Shown here in pieces: positions 1 through 7,639 of a stretch of 34,827 nt of DNA (within the stretch, counting starts at the first letter, position 1; each line of letters opens with the position of its first letter). The position numbers and the translations under genes were made by a program. Source of the stretch: an uncultured Clostridia bacterium. GTDB lineage: Bacteria > Bacillota > Clostridia > TANB77 > CAG-508. The stretch is taken from assembly GCA_934120045.1 (NCBI GenBank), contig CAKOTF010000012.1, forward strand, positions 1 to 34,827, given 5' to 3'. Below the pieces are notes generated by a model that saw only the letters and a list, made by a program, of their open reading frames with translations, did no database searches and was not told where the DNA came from.

Positions 1-434
1 CATATTTGTTACTTGGCTTGTATCAAATTTACTTACATCTAGACTTGTTAAACTACTACACCTATCAAACATAGAATACATACCTGTTACTTTACTTGTA
101 TCAAATTTACTTACATCTAGACTTGTTAAACTACTACACTTCTCAAACATAGAATTCATATATTTTACTTTGCTTGTATCAAATTTACTTACATCTAGAC
201 TTGTTAAACTTCTACAATAATAAAACATATCATTTATAACTGTTACTTGGCTTGTATCAAATTTACTTACATCTAGACTTGTTAAACTACTACAACAATA
301 AAACATCCAACTCATATTTGTTACTTGGCTTGTATCAAAGTTACTTACCTCTAGACTTGTTAAACTTCTACAACAATAAAACATCTTACTCATATTTGTT
401 ACTTGGCTTGTATCAAAATTATCAAATGCTATCT
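1..434 (-). repeat. 78-bp tandem repeats encoding 26-aa DUF285/BspA units
   Basis: A recurring block beginning tatcaaa (plus strand) starts at 21, 99, 177, 255, 333 and 411, exactly 78 bp apart. On the minus strand each unit encodes a version of SxxFDTSQVTNMSxMFYCCSS followed by LTSLDV. This is the 26-residue bacterial surface repeat of the DUF285/BspA leucine-rich type. DNA identity between units is very high, which suggests recent duplication. The array continues beyond the window edge. Confidence 0.9.
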
Positions 435-1851
435 CTTTTACATTTGATAAATAATAAAATAAATATGATGAATTCTGATTTGCTTCTATATTGGTTTCAC
501 TTACAAATGTTAATTCATACATATCATTACTATCTTCATCTGTATAATATCCTATTATACTACTATCTTCTGCTTCTGATGCATCAAATTGCTCTATTAT
601 TCCACTTGTTGGTACTTGTCCTTTTACGAATTTTATGCTTTCTATTTTATTTTTTGCAACATTGCTTTTTAAATAATTATCAGTATCTTTTCCAGATCCT
701 GATGATGCCACCATTAATGTTGCATTTCCAACTGTTACAGTACATGTCGCCTTTATAGTTCCTGCAGGATTTTGAGCTGTAATTGTAATTCTGCCATTAC
801 CAACTCCAGTAACAAGACCATTTCTATTTACTTTAGCAACATCTGTATTACTACTTTTCCAAGTAATTTTCTCTGTAACAGTATTAGGAGTTATAGTTGC
901 AGTCAACTGTGTTGTCTCACCTATTTGAATAAGTGCTGTTACAGGATTTACCGTTATTCCTGTAATTTTTGCTTGACATACTACCAAACATTCTGCACTC
1001 TTTCCATTTTTTGATGCTGCCATTATTGTAGAATTTCCAACAGTCTTTCCTGTTACCATTCCATCTTGAGTAACTGTTGCAACAGTTTTCTTCTTACTTG
1101 TCCATTTCATTTTTGTGTTTTTATTGGCATTATTAGGAATAGGTGTCGCATTTAATTGTATTGTATTTTTACCATTTAAATCAAGTATTACACTCTTATT
1201 ATCTAGTTCCACACCTGTTACATCTATTTCCTCTGGTTCTCTAGAAGTATTATTAGTAGGATCTTCATTTGCATTAGAATTATCTGTTCCCGTACTCACA
1301 CTATTTCCTGTACTTGCCGAATTCTGCCCATTTGAATTAGTACTACTAGTATTTTGCGTACTTGAATTTGTTCCACTATTGTTTGAATTATTAGTACTAC
1401 TATTATTACTTCCACTATTATCACTTGAACCACCATTAGTGCTACTTGTATTTGAAGAAGTTGTAGAATTATCCTCATTATTTGCTAATACAGCAGTATC
1501 ATTATATATTTCAGACACTTTTATCACATAATCACCATACTCACTTTTAGTAGTCAATTCAGTATCTAAAGTATAATCATCTGGTACATTTTCAAAATAT
1601 TTATCCAATATCTCTTTCAATTGGCTTCTTGTTATATCTGTACCTACATTTTCAACAACTGTATCAGATATTTGAGATTTAGCACTTTCAATTATCTCTT
1701 GTCTTTCAGACTTATTTTTAGATTCATGTGCCTGATTAATTATTCCACTATTACCCTTAATAGCAGATATAGCTATTCCAGCCAATATAATCATTACAAT
1801 AATTGTTACAATCAGTGCTATTAATGTTAATCCTTGTTCTCTTTTTCTCAT
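1..1851 (-). CDS. Prepilin-signal surface protein with Big2 and DUF285/BspA repeats, C-terminus off the window
   Basis: The frame is open from the ATG at 1851 to the left edge (617 codons), so the gene is partial at its 3' end. The N-terminus MRKREQGLTLIALIVTIVIM is a class III (type IV prepilin-like) signal: basic residues, a Gly cleavage site, then a hydrophobic helix ending ILAGIAISAIKG. Such signals are common on clostridial 'type II secretion/prepilin-like' surface proteins. A Ser/Asn/Thr-rich linker (about 1260-1480) follows. Then come two tandem Big2-type Ig domains (about 730-1225; motifs ITWKSSNTDVAKV and GLVTGVGNGRITITA). A 26-residue DUF285/BspA-type repeat array runs to the left edge. 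The start is preceded by GAGGAAAAG and by a promoter at 1892-1920. It is probably an adhesin; the ligand is unknown. The prepilin signal lacks the usual Glu+5, so assembly into a pilus is not implied. Confidence 0.9.
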   Translation of the reverse strand, partial: MRKREQGLTLIALIVTIIVMIILAGIAISAIKGNSGIINQAHESKNKSERQEIIESAKSQISDTVVENVGTDITRSQLKEILDKYFENVPDDYTLDTELTTKSEYGDYVIKVSEIYNDTAVLANNEDNSTTSSNTSSTNGGSSDNSGSNNSSTNNSNNSGTNSSTQNTSSTNSNGQNSASTGNSVSTGTDNSNANEDPTNNTSREPEEIDVTGVELDNKSVILDLNGKNTIQLNATPIPNNANKNTKMKWTSKKKTVATVTQDGMVTGKTVGNSTIMAASKNGKSAECLVVCQAKITGITVNPVTALIQIGETTQLTATITPNTVTEKITWKSSNTDVAKVNRNGLVTGVGNGRITITAQNPAGTIKATCTVTVGNATLMVASSGSGKDTDNYLKSNVAKNKIESIKFVKGQVPTSGIIEQFDASEAEDSSIIGYYTDEDSNDMYELTFVSETNIEANQNSSYLFYYLSNVKEIAFDNFDTSQVTNMSKMFYCCRSLTSLEVSNFDTSQVTNMSWMFYCCSSLTSLDVSKFDTSQVTVINDMFYYCRSLTSLDVSKFDTSKVKYMNSMFEKCSSLTSLDVSKFDTSKVTGMYSMFDRCSSLTSLDVSKFDTSQVTNM

Positions 1852-1891
1852 AAAAACTTTTCCTCATTCCCTCTTATATTTAACCATTTTT

Positions 1892-1920
1892 ATTATAAAA
1901 TATATTATATAAATATGCAA
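1892..1920 (-). promoter_or_regulatory. Sigma-A-type promoter for the prepilin-signal/BspA gene
   Basis: On the minus strand TTGCAT (1920-1915) is followed by a 17-bp spacer and a perfect TATAAT (1897-1892). The -10 box ends 40 bp before the ATG at 1851. It lies just downstream of the terminator of the preceding gene, so the BspA gene is probably its own transcription unit. Confidence 0.65.
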
Positions 1921-1935
1921 TGATTAATAATAATA

Positions 1936-1979
1936 AAAACCATAAATCATTAAACTCTCATTTAACAATTTACGGTTTT
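1936..1979 (-). terminator. Rho-independent terminator after the 346-aa gene
   Basis: A 19-bp stem (1936-1954 with 1961-1979) with a 6-nt loop lies directly after the stop codon at 1982-1984. Three pairs are G-U only when read on the minus strand (they would be A-C mismatches on plus), which fixes the orientation. The right arm ends in GGTTTT and is followed by TTATTATTATTA. Confidence 0.8.
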
Positions 1980-1981
1980 AT

Positions 1982-3022
1982 TTAAGCATCCACATTTTTC
2001 AATTTATTTTTTTCTTTTATTTTACCTAATGTTGGTAATACTTTATATATAATTTTAAAACATGAGAATTTTTCTAATTCATTATCTTCTAAACAATCCA
2101 AATAAATATCTAATTGTTCAAGGTTTTTACATGCTGTAATTATTGCTGGATGTAAATTGAATTCAAACATTAATTCTAGTCCTAACAATACAGCTTGTTT
2201 TTTACTCTTTTTTTCTCTTTCTCTCATTAATGTATATCCTTCATGATATCTTGCTATAATTGAGTTTTTATATTTTTCAATTGGTACTACATAATTTTGA
2301 TTTATTACTTCTTCAATATTTGAATTATTACTTTTTTGAATTGCTTTTTTCAATTCTTCTTTTGTATATGGTAAATAAACTTTTCCATCTACTTCTGATA
2401 TAATAAGTTTTGAATTAGATTGTGTACTATTTTCAGCAATCTTTAATTCATCTATTATTAATTTTATTTTTTTATCTTCAATTTCTAATTGTGCTAAATT
2501 TGATACATAAAAACTTGTTATATCATCTACTCTTTTTAACTCGCTAACAACATAATTCAATTCGAAATTTTGATTTGTTTCAATTAAGAATCTATCATTG
2601 ACTCTTTCTATATAAACAAATTTCTTTTTACATATTATTTGTAAATTTTTATAATTAGATATTAAACTTGATTTATCTTTATTATAATAAAAATTATAAT
2701 TGTCTTTTTGAACATCTATTTTACAATTAAAACTTTGTAATCTCAAATTCATTAAGTTATTTACTTCATCATTTTCTATTTTTATCTCTTTTTTTGAACT
2801 TGTACTTTTTTTGGTTTTTGGCTCTTCTAAAATTTCTTCTGTTTTGTCTTTTTCAATTTCTTCTTTTGTTTCTTTTTTTGCAACTTCTGTTTTCTTCTTC
2901 CTAACCACCTTAGTTTTAGGAGTTTTTTCTTTTTTTGTTGTTTTTTTCTTTTTTTCTTCGACAATTATATCTTTTTCTTGTATTTTTTCGCTTTCTTCTT
3001 TGCTAACTTTTGCCGTTTTCAT
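1982..3022 (-). CDS. Hypothetical lysine-rich-tailed cytoplasmic protein
   Basis: This 346-aa protein has a good ribosome binding site (AGGAGGAACAA before the ATG), its own promoter and its own terminator, so it is a single-gene unit. Residues 1 to about 90 are low-complexity and dominated by Lys, Glu and Thr (runs such as KKKKTTKKEK), likely disordered and perhaps nucleic-acid- or membrane-surface-binding. Residues from about 95 onward look globular with mixed alpha/beta character and contain no motif that I recognise. There is no signal peptide or transmembrane segment. It shares no obvious sequence with the exported proteins beside it, so a functional link to them is only positional. Confidence 0.8.
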   Translation of the reverse strand: MKTAKVSKEESEKIQEKDIIVEEKKKKTTKKEKTPKTKVVRKKKTEVAKKETKEEIEKDKTEEILEEPKTKKSTSSKKEIKIENDEVNNLMNLRLQSFNCKIDVQKDNYNFYYNKDKSSLISNYKNLQIICKKKFVYIERVNDRFLIETNQNFELNYVVSELKRVDDITSFYVSNLAQLEIEDKKIKLIIDELKIAENSTQSNSKLIISEVDGKVYLPYTKEELKKAIQKSNNSNIEEVINQNYVVPIEKYKNSIIARYHEGYTLMREREKKSKKQAVLLGLELMFEFNLHPAIITACKNLEQLDIYLDCLEDNELEKFSCFKIIYKVLPTLGKIKEKNKLKNVDA

Positions 3023-3059
3023 TTGTTCCTCCTAATCTTAAGTTTTCTATATATTATAT

Positions 3060-3088
3060 ATTATATAATATTTTTCCATGAATAACAA
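3060..3088 (-). promoter_or_regulatory. Promoter of the 346-aa gene
   Basis: Minus-strand TTGTTA (3088-3083), a 17-bp spacer and TATAAT (3065-3060) lie 38 bp upstream of the ATG at 3022, followed by AGGAGG. It is a near-consensus vegetative promoter. Confidence 0.7.
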
Positions 3089-3127
3089 TGATATTTCTGT
3101 TACAATTGTATTAAATAATCTTTATGT

Positions 3128-3155
3128 TGTAATATTTTTGTAATATTTTTGTAAT
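3128..3155 (+). promoter_or_regulatory. Triple TGTAAT direct repeat (WalR-box-like)
   Basis: TGTAAT occurs at 3128, 3139 and 3150, each copy separated by 5 bp (11-bp period, about one helical turn). This fits the published WalR/YycF consensus TGTWAH-N5-TGTWAH. It lies in the gap between the 3164-3925 gene and the promoter at 3060-3088, about 40 bp upstream of the -35 box but on the opposite strand. A very similar triple repeat is at 6233-6260. Confidence 0.45.
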
Positions 3156-3163
3156 ATTGCATT

Positions 3164-3925
3164 TTATGTATTTTCACCATCTATATCTTGTGTTGCTATC
3201 AGTTGCATATTCACTGAAATGGTTGATTCTAGTGGTATGTTATTTTCTTGGCAATATTTCATATATTTAGCAAATGAATGTCCCCATGTTGAATCTAATA
3301 AGTCTTTATTTTCTATATTTTCATCTTCTGCTGGCCAATTAATTGCTAAATTTACAGTTCCTCTTTCACCTGTTAATAATCTTTCTGTTTTATCTATTGT
3401 TAAATAAAATGGTACATGTGTATATTCATTATCAACTATAAGACTATTGTCTATCCCTTCTAATATATTTGGATTATTTAGTAATGTTTCATTATTAAGA
3501 ATATCTTGACCATATCTTTCATCAATAATCGATGGATTTCCTAATATTATATAGTCTTTACCTTTTTCTGCATTAATATCATCTTTAATATTATAAGTTT
3601 TTCCCATTATTGTTATATTTTTTATTATATATATTATTTTTACTGGTGATTGTCCATTGTTTTGAATATCTATTGTTAGGCTATCAGAAGTGCTTGGATA
3701 TAAGTTTGTGAATGATAAATCTATATTTTCTGTATTTGTGATTACATTATTGTCTTTTGAGAATATTACATTCCAAGATACCATATCTAAATTTATTTCA
3801 TTATCTAATCTCTTTGAAAAAGAAAACCATGCAAATGATGTCATTATAAAATAAAAAGATATTATAAGAAATTTTTTTATATTTATTTTTTTTAGCCTTT
3901 TTCTTTTCCATCTTAATAAATTCAT
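3164..3925 (-). CDS. SipW-dependent-type exported protein (TasA/camelysin-like)
   Basis: This 253-aa protein begins with a basic stretch and a hydrophobic segment (about 19-36) ending TSFAWFSF. That matches the SipW-cognate signal pattern (hydrophobic core, then small-small-aromatic A-[WYK]-F). The mature part is beta-rich, with a motif NLYPSTSDSLTIDIQNNGQ and a C-terminal NWPAED...LDSTWGHSFAKY block. Equivalent blocks (STIYPTMPTYEQNLHIYNLG and LDTEFGKKAFEYY) occur in the 6263-6991 protein, so the two are paralogues. The RBS is AAGGAAGG. It lies downstream of the terminator at 4018-4041. A TATAAT-like box is present upstream, but I see no good -35. Likely role: surface or fibre subunit processed by a SipW-type peptidase. 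Confidence 0.8.
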   Translation of the reverse strand: MNLLRWKRKRLKKINIKKFLIISFYFIMTSFAWFSFSKRLDNEINLDMVSWNVIFSKDNNVITNTENIDLSFTNLYPSTSDSLTIDIQNNGQSPVKIIYIIKNITIMGKTYNIKDDINAEKGKDYIILGNPSIIDERYGQDILNNETLLNNPNILEGIDNSLIVDNEYTHVPFYLTIDKTERLLTGERGTVNLAINWPAEDENIENKDLLDSTWGHSFAKYMKYCQENNIPLESTISVNMQLIATQDIDGENT

Positions 3926-4017
3926 TTTATCTTATTCCTTCCTTAATGGATAAATCTAGAATAATTAACCATTATATAATTAATTATTTTTCAGCCTTCT
4001 CTTTTTTATTATTAATA

Positions 4018-4041
4018 AAAGGCACTAGATTTAGTGCCTTT
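4018..4041 (-). terminator. Rho-independent terminator of the 6147-4059 unit
   Basis: A perfect 10-bp inverted repeat (arms 4018-4027 and 4032-4041, core GGCACTA/TAGTGCC) with a 4-nt loop lies 18 bp after the stop of the 441-aa gene. Both flanks are A/T-rich. The T-run is longer on the plus strand, but no plus-strand gene precedes it, so it most likely terminates the minus-strand unit. Confidence 0.75.
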
Positions 4042-4058
4042 ATTTTTTTATCTTCTTA

Positions 4059-5384
4059 TTATGTATTTGCTGTTGGTTGTTTTTCTAATCCAATAACTAA
4101 GTTTACACCTTTTCCATGTGATGCATTAGCTATACAGTCAATATCTTGTCCTTCTAACCAAACATATACTCTTACTCTTACTGTTGCATTTGCTGGAATT
4201 GCAAAGTTTGTATCAGCTGTTTCACTATCAGCAACAATTAATTGTCTATCAGTATAACTTGTTGTTGCCATAGTATAATCTTTTGGTGTTGTTGAAGTAG
4301 TAGCGTCAAATGTTAATTTTGTTTTTAATGTTTTTTGTAATGTTACTTTTGTTGCATCTACTGTATGATTATAAACATCTGTAAGTACATTTTTTGCTGA
4401 ATCTGTAGTACTTGCAATAGCTGTACTATTTACTGCATATGTATCATATACACCTTGTGTTCCTAATCTTAGAATTTTATTATTGTCATCACCATCTATA
4501 GCATTTAATGTATATAAATGATCTGCAGCAGCACCATTTAATGTATTTAATTTTGTTACCATAGCTGGCGTTACTATGATTTGTGGTGTTTTTCTGCTAA
4601 AATATGATTTTGTATAATCAACATGGTAGTTAGCATTTGGTTCCCAAATTGCTACATTTGAAATCGTTTTACCTGTTCCTGTTGTTGCACCTATAATTGC
4701 TGCAGCATTATCTGTTGTTGATCCTTTTCCACTATATAATGCAAATGCAACTCTCATTCCATTTTGTAAACCTGTTGCTTCATTTTTTGTATCTGCTGCA
4801 GTATTACCATCTGTTTTTAAAATTTGGCATAAAGAATCTTTTGTTATTTGTAATGCATCTGTTGCATCTGCATTTGTTGTTCTTGAATTATTTCTTAAAA
4901 AGACATCAAATGCATAATATCCAGGATATCCTGCCTCATAATCTTTTAAAGCTACATTTGTTTCATCAACTTTTGTTATATCTTTTAATTCAGTTGATGT
5001 TGCTATACCACTATAGAATTGAAGTTCTTGTCCCCTTGCTGTTGATGCAGCAGTATAATCAAATCCTGTTGTTGATACTGGTGCAAGTATATTATCTTGT
5101 GGTTTGTGGTTTATATTACCTGTATATGAATTGTATGTTTTTCCTGTTGTTCCTGTTAAATTTGCGTCTGCTAAGTCTATTGTTTGTCCCCAATTTTCAG
5201 CATCTAGAGAAATTTCTAGACCCTCAGCTACTTTTACTTCTCCTGTCAATCCTGTAATTGTTACGTCTCTTTGTGTAGAGAACCATGCATAAGTTGACAT
5301 TACTAGTAATATTGCTGTTAAAGCAATTACAAATACTAAATAACTTATGCTTTTTCTTTTGTTTTTCTGTTCATTTTTTTTCAT
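4059..5384 (-). CDS. TasA-like exported fibre-type protein, 441 aa
   Basis: The N-terminus has a Lys/Arg-rich start, a hydrophobic segment (13-30) and STYAWFST (30-37), a textbook SipW-dependent signal. The mature protein is rich in Ala, Thr, Asp and Asn, with little Cys, as expected for an extracellular beta-sandwich or fibre subunit. Its last 40 residues contain VWLEGQDIDC (about 408-417). The closely related IWVEGDDPDC sits near the end of the neighbouring 5440-6147 protein, so the two share a C-terminal domain. The RBS is AGGAAGGAAG. The gene follows the 235-aa gene by 55 bp and ends at a terminator, so both belong to one transcription unit. Its composition and unit end position suggest it is the major subunit, but that is inference. 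Confidence 0.85.
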   Translation of the reverse strand: MKKNEQKNKRKSISYLVFVIALTAILLVMSTYAWFSTQRDVTITGLTGEVKVAEGLEISLDAENWGQTIDLADANLTGTTGKTYNSYTGNINHKPQDNILAPVSTTGFDYTAASTARGQELQFYSGIATSTELKDITKVDETNVALKDYEAGYPGYYAFDVFLRNNSRTTNADATDALQITKDSLCQILKTDGNTAADTKNEATGLQNGMRVAFALYSGKGSTTDNAAAIIGATTGTGKTISNVAIWEPNANYHVDYTKSYFSRKTPQIIVTPAMVTKLNTLNGAAADHLYTLNAIDGDDNNKILRLGTQGVYDTYAVNSTAIASTTDSAKNVLTDVYNHTVDATKVTLQKTLKTKLTFDATTSTTPKDYTMATTSYTDRQLIVADSETADTNFAIPANATVRVRVYVWLEGQDIDCIANASHGKGVNLVIGLEKQPTANT

Positions 5385-5439
5385 GTTTTTCTTCCTTCCT
5401 TTTATTTAATTAAATTTATTTTTTAATATTAATAACTAT

Positions 5440-6147
5440 TTAATTGTTTTCCAAGTTTATATGTTCTTCTGTTAACCTCATATTCATTTTTATTTCTCCA
5501 CCTATAAGTTCATCTGTGCAATCTGGATCATCACCTTCAACCCATATTACTATTGTGTATTTATCTTCACTGTCTACTTGGAAATTTTCATTTTTTTCTA
5601 ACATAATAACATTGTCTGAATAAAATGGTTGTGTATTATTTTCTGCATTTCCTGTACTTTTATTTTTTTTGGCATATATTGTTCTTTCACCGTTTTTTAT
5701 TACCATTACTCTTATTGCTTCATCAACATTTTTTATTACATCTTCTATTTCTATAGTTGCCCAATAATTTATTGTATCTTGTCCCTTATTTGAAGCATAA
5801 AATGTATATGCTATGTAATTTTGTCCATTATGTGAGCCATTTCCTTCATTGTCAATATTCTGTGGCAACCAATTTACTGAAATATCTGTAAAATAATTTA
5901 TTGGTTCAGACTTTAAATATGTCCTGATTTTTATATCATTCGGATCTTCATAAACAACAAGTCCACTTTCCCTGCCATATTCACTATCAAGAGTTACTGT
6001 GAAATTTTCTCCTATATACATTAATCTTAATACTATATAGAGATTTATTAAAAACAATACAATTATAACTAATATTATTTTGAGTACTCGATTTCTTGTT
6101 TTTTTTCTTGCCAATTTTTTTGCAGAATTGACTATTTTTTCTTTCAT
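5440..6147 (-). CDS. Membrane-anchored exported protein sharing the C-terminal WxEGxDxDC domain
   Basis: This 235-aa protein has a basic N-terminus and one transmembrane segment (about 21-41) without the YAxF cleavage motif. It is probably an uncleaved anchor rather than a SipW substrate. The extracellular part has alternating polar/hydrophobic beta strands and ends with IWVEGDDPDC (201-210), matching the 441-aa TasA-like partner encoded next. It is the first gene of the unit: a strong RBS (GAGGAG), a promoter at 6173-6201 and WalR-like boxes upstream. A plausible role is a membrane anchor or assembly platform for the partner fibre protein, by analogy with TapA/TasA. No sequence similarity to TapA is claimed. 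Confidence 0.75.
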   Translation of the reverse strand: MKEKIVNSAKKLARKKTRNRVLKIILVIIVLFLINLYIVLRLMYIGENFTVTLDSEYGRESGLVVYEDPNDIKIRTYLKSEPINYFTDISVNWLPQNIDNEGNGSHNGQNYIAYTFYASNKGQDTINYWATIEIEDVIKNVDEAIRVMVIKNGERTIYAKKNKSTGNAENNTQPFYSDNVIMLEKNENFQVDSEDKYTIVIWVEGDDPDCTDELIGGEIKMNMRLTEEHINLENN

Positions 6148-6172
6148 TGTTTATAACTCCTCATCAATTTTT

Positions 6173-6201
6173 ATTTTAATATAAATTAATGTTTTTTTCA
6201 A
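6173..6201 (-). promoter_or_regulatory. Promoter of the 6147-4059 unit
   Basis: Minus-strand TTGAAA (6201-6196), a 17-bp spacer and TAAAAT (6178-6173) lie 25 bp before the ATG at 6147. The 13-mer CGAAAAATGTTGA overlapping the -35 box is also found at the promoter of the giant gene (33304-33316). Confidence 0.65.
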
Positions 6202-6232
6202 CATTTTTCGCAAAAAAGTATGTTAAGTTTTT

Positions 6233-6260
6233 GTTACAGGAATATTACAGAAATATTACA
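6233..6260 (-). promoter_or_regulatory. Triple TGTAAY direct repeat (WalR-box-like) upstream of the fibre unit
   Basis: On the minus strand TGTAAT (6260-6255), TGTAAT (6249-6244) and TGTAAC (6238-6233) are each separated by 5 bp. This fits the WalR consensus TGTWAH-N5-TGTWAH twice over. The last copy ends 31 bp upstream of the -35 box at 6201 and is in the same orientation as the gene, a classical activator position. Confidence 0.5.
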
Positions 6261-6262
6261 TT

Positions 6263-6991
6263 TTACTGAATGTGACTACTTGTTACTCTTACTTTTACTC
6301 TTATAACTGGTTCTGTATTTTCAGTACTTTTTTGATAATATTCAAATGCTTTTTTTCCAAATTCAGTATCTAATGTATCATTTAGTCCATTCCAAATAAA
6401 TTTCATCTTAATTGTAGCTACAGACCTATTATTTGTTTCATATCCATATTTTCCATTTGGATCTTTTGCATCTATAAAATTCCCATTTTCATCATATGAA
6501 ATATATTCATATTTATCATAAATAAATAGTTTGTCATACTCAATTTGAGTTTTAAATGGGTATTCTGAAGAATTTGATAAATCATCAAAAATAATTATTT
6601 TGTTATCTTTATTCGTTATTTCTAATTTTTCTTTTAAACTATCTAAAATTTCTTCACCAAAAAGTTTTACAGATATTATTTCTAACTTTATATTTGCTCC
6701 TTTTTCTCCTAAATTATATATGTGCAAATTTTGTTCATATGTTGGCATTGTTGGATAAATTGTACTTAAATCAAATGATACTTCTTTATCTATAACTTCT
6801 GTATCTGAAATTACATATGCAACATCCCATGAATTTACTTGTCCTGATAGCCCATTTAAGGTTGTTGTCTTAGTAGCTGCAAACCATGCATATGAACTTG
6901 ATAATAATGTTACACATAGTAACACTATTAGTATAATTCTTTTTCTTTTGCTTTTTTGTGATATTCTTCTTATCTCGCGTAATATATTCAT
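6263..6991 (-). CDS. SipW-dependent-type exported protein, paralogue of the 3164-3925 product
   Basis: This 242-aa protein has a basic N-terminus, a hydrophobic core (about 19-33) and SSYAWFAAT (32-40), a SipW-cognate signal. It shares with the 3164-3925 product a WDV/WNV strand after the signal, a (L/I)YPxxxxxxxxLxIxNxG motif and a C-terminal W...LDTEFGKKAFEYY block. The RBS GAAGGA precedes the ATG. It lies 20 bp after the broken signal peptidase gene and is the last gene of the long operon. After it come the promoter and boxes of the next unit. Confidence 0.82.
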   Translation of the reverse strand: MNILREIRRISQKSKRKRIILIVLLCVTLLSSSYAWFAATKTTTLNGLSGQVNSWDVAYVISDTEVIDKEVSFDLSTIYPTMPTYEQNLHIYNLGEKGANIKLEIISVKLFGEEILDSLKEKLEITNKDNKIIIFDDLSNSSEYPFKTQIEYDKLFIYDKYEYISYDENGNFIDAKDPNGKYGYETNNRSVATIKMKFIWNGLNDTLDTEFGKKAFEYYQKSTENTEPVIRVKVRVTSSHIQ

Positions 6992-7011
6992 AGAATTTTC
7001 CTTCTTTAAAT

Positions 7012-7624
7012 TTATTTACTATAATATTGATCTCTTAATTTTTTTATTTCATATTTTTTTCTTTTTTCTTTTCTAGTTATTTTTTTACTATCTATTTTAT
7101 TTTTTATCAAAAAGAGAATTATTATTAATATTATTACATTTATAAAGCCTTTTCTGCTTTTTATATAACTTACAATATTACCAATTTTTTTAATGTGATA
7201 ACATACTTTTCCTAGTATTTCTTCTTTTTTTATTTCATAATTATCTTCTATATTATTATTATCACCTTTTGTAATAAATGTTTCTTCTTTTTCACTATGT
7301 TCTACTTTTTTTACTATTCTATGTGTAATTATTTCATTATCTTTTTTATATGTAATTACATCACCAATATTATATTGTTCCTTTGGTATAACAAAAACAA
7401 CATCATTTTTATTATAAGTTGGCTCCATACTACCGAGAAACTATATTAAATAAATATATTCCCAAAATTTTATCATAATCTTTATCAAAAAAATTCTCAC
7501 ATAATAAAATTAAATTAAATATAAATATAATTATTAATATAATTAAGATACATGTATCAATAATTTTTTTTACATTCTTTTTTATTTTTTGTTTATTATA
7601 TATTTTATCTTCATTGTACTTCAA
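7012..7624 (-). pseudogene. sipW-like: SipW-type signal peptidase I, frameshifted at the catalytic serine motif
   Basis: Two adjacent frames together give a complete S26B (SipW/ER-type) signal peptidase of about 200 aa. The upstream frame has the N-terminal transmembrane helix and ends GIYLFNIVSR-stop (TAG, 7432-7430). The downstream frame begins MEPTYNKNDVV and carries the general-base ITHRI motif, TKGDNNNIED and a C-terminal membrane helix. At the junction the minus strand reads TCTCGGTAGTATGGAG; removing one C (7435) gives TCT GGT AGT ATG GAG, the canonical S-G-S-M-E with the catalytic Ser codon at 7431-7429. As written, neither piece contains the nucleophile. The start is probably TTG at 7624, preceded by AGGTGAT; GTG at 7633 would lie inside that RBS. 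Alternatives are a sequencing error or recoding at the stop codon. Confidence 0.8.
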
Positions 7625-7639
7625 TCTTATCACCTTTTA

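Noticed and set aside
1..434. Regular 78-bp repeats that might be taken for a CRISPR array
   Set aside because: The units are contiguous coding repeats without unique spacers and translate in one frame as 26-aa DUF285 units.
252..1824. Several plus-strand open frames opposite the left-edge gene
   Set aside because: They are low-complexity antisense shadows (Leu/Tyr/Ser-rich) of the minus-strand repeat protein, without RBS.
3946..4257. Plus-strand frame of about 100 codons over the terminator and the end of the TasA-like gene
   Set aside because: It lies antisense to a well-supported gene, spans a terminator hairpin, and its composition is that of an antisense reading.
7012..7633. Reading the split signal peptidase as two genuine small genes
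   Set aside because: The two pieces join into a normal SipW sequence by removal of one base at the catalytic motif, so a frameshift is the simpler explanation.
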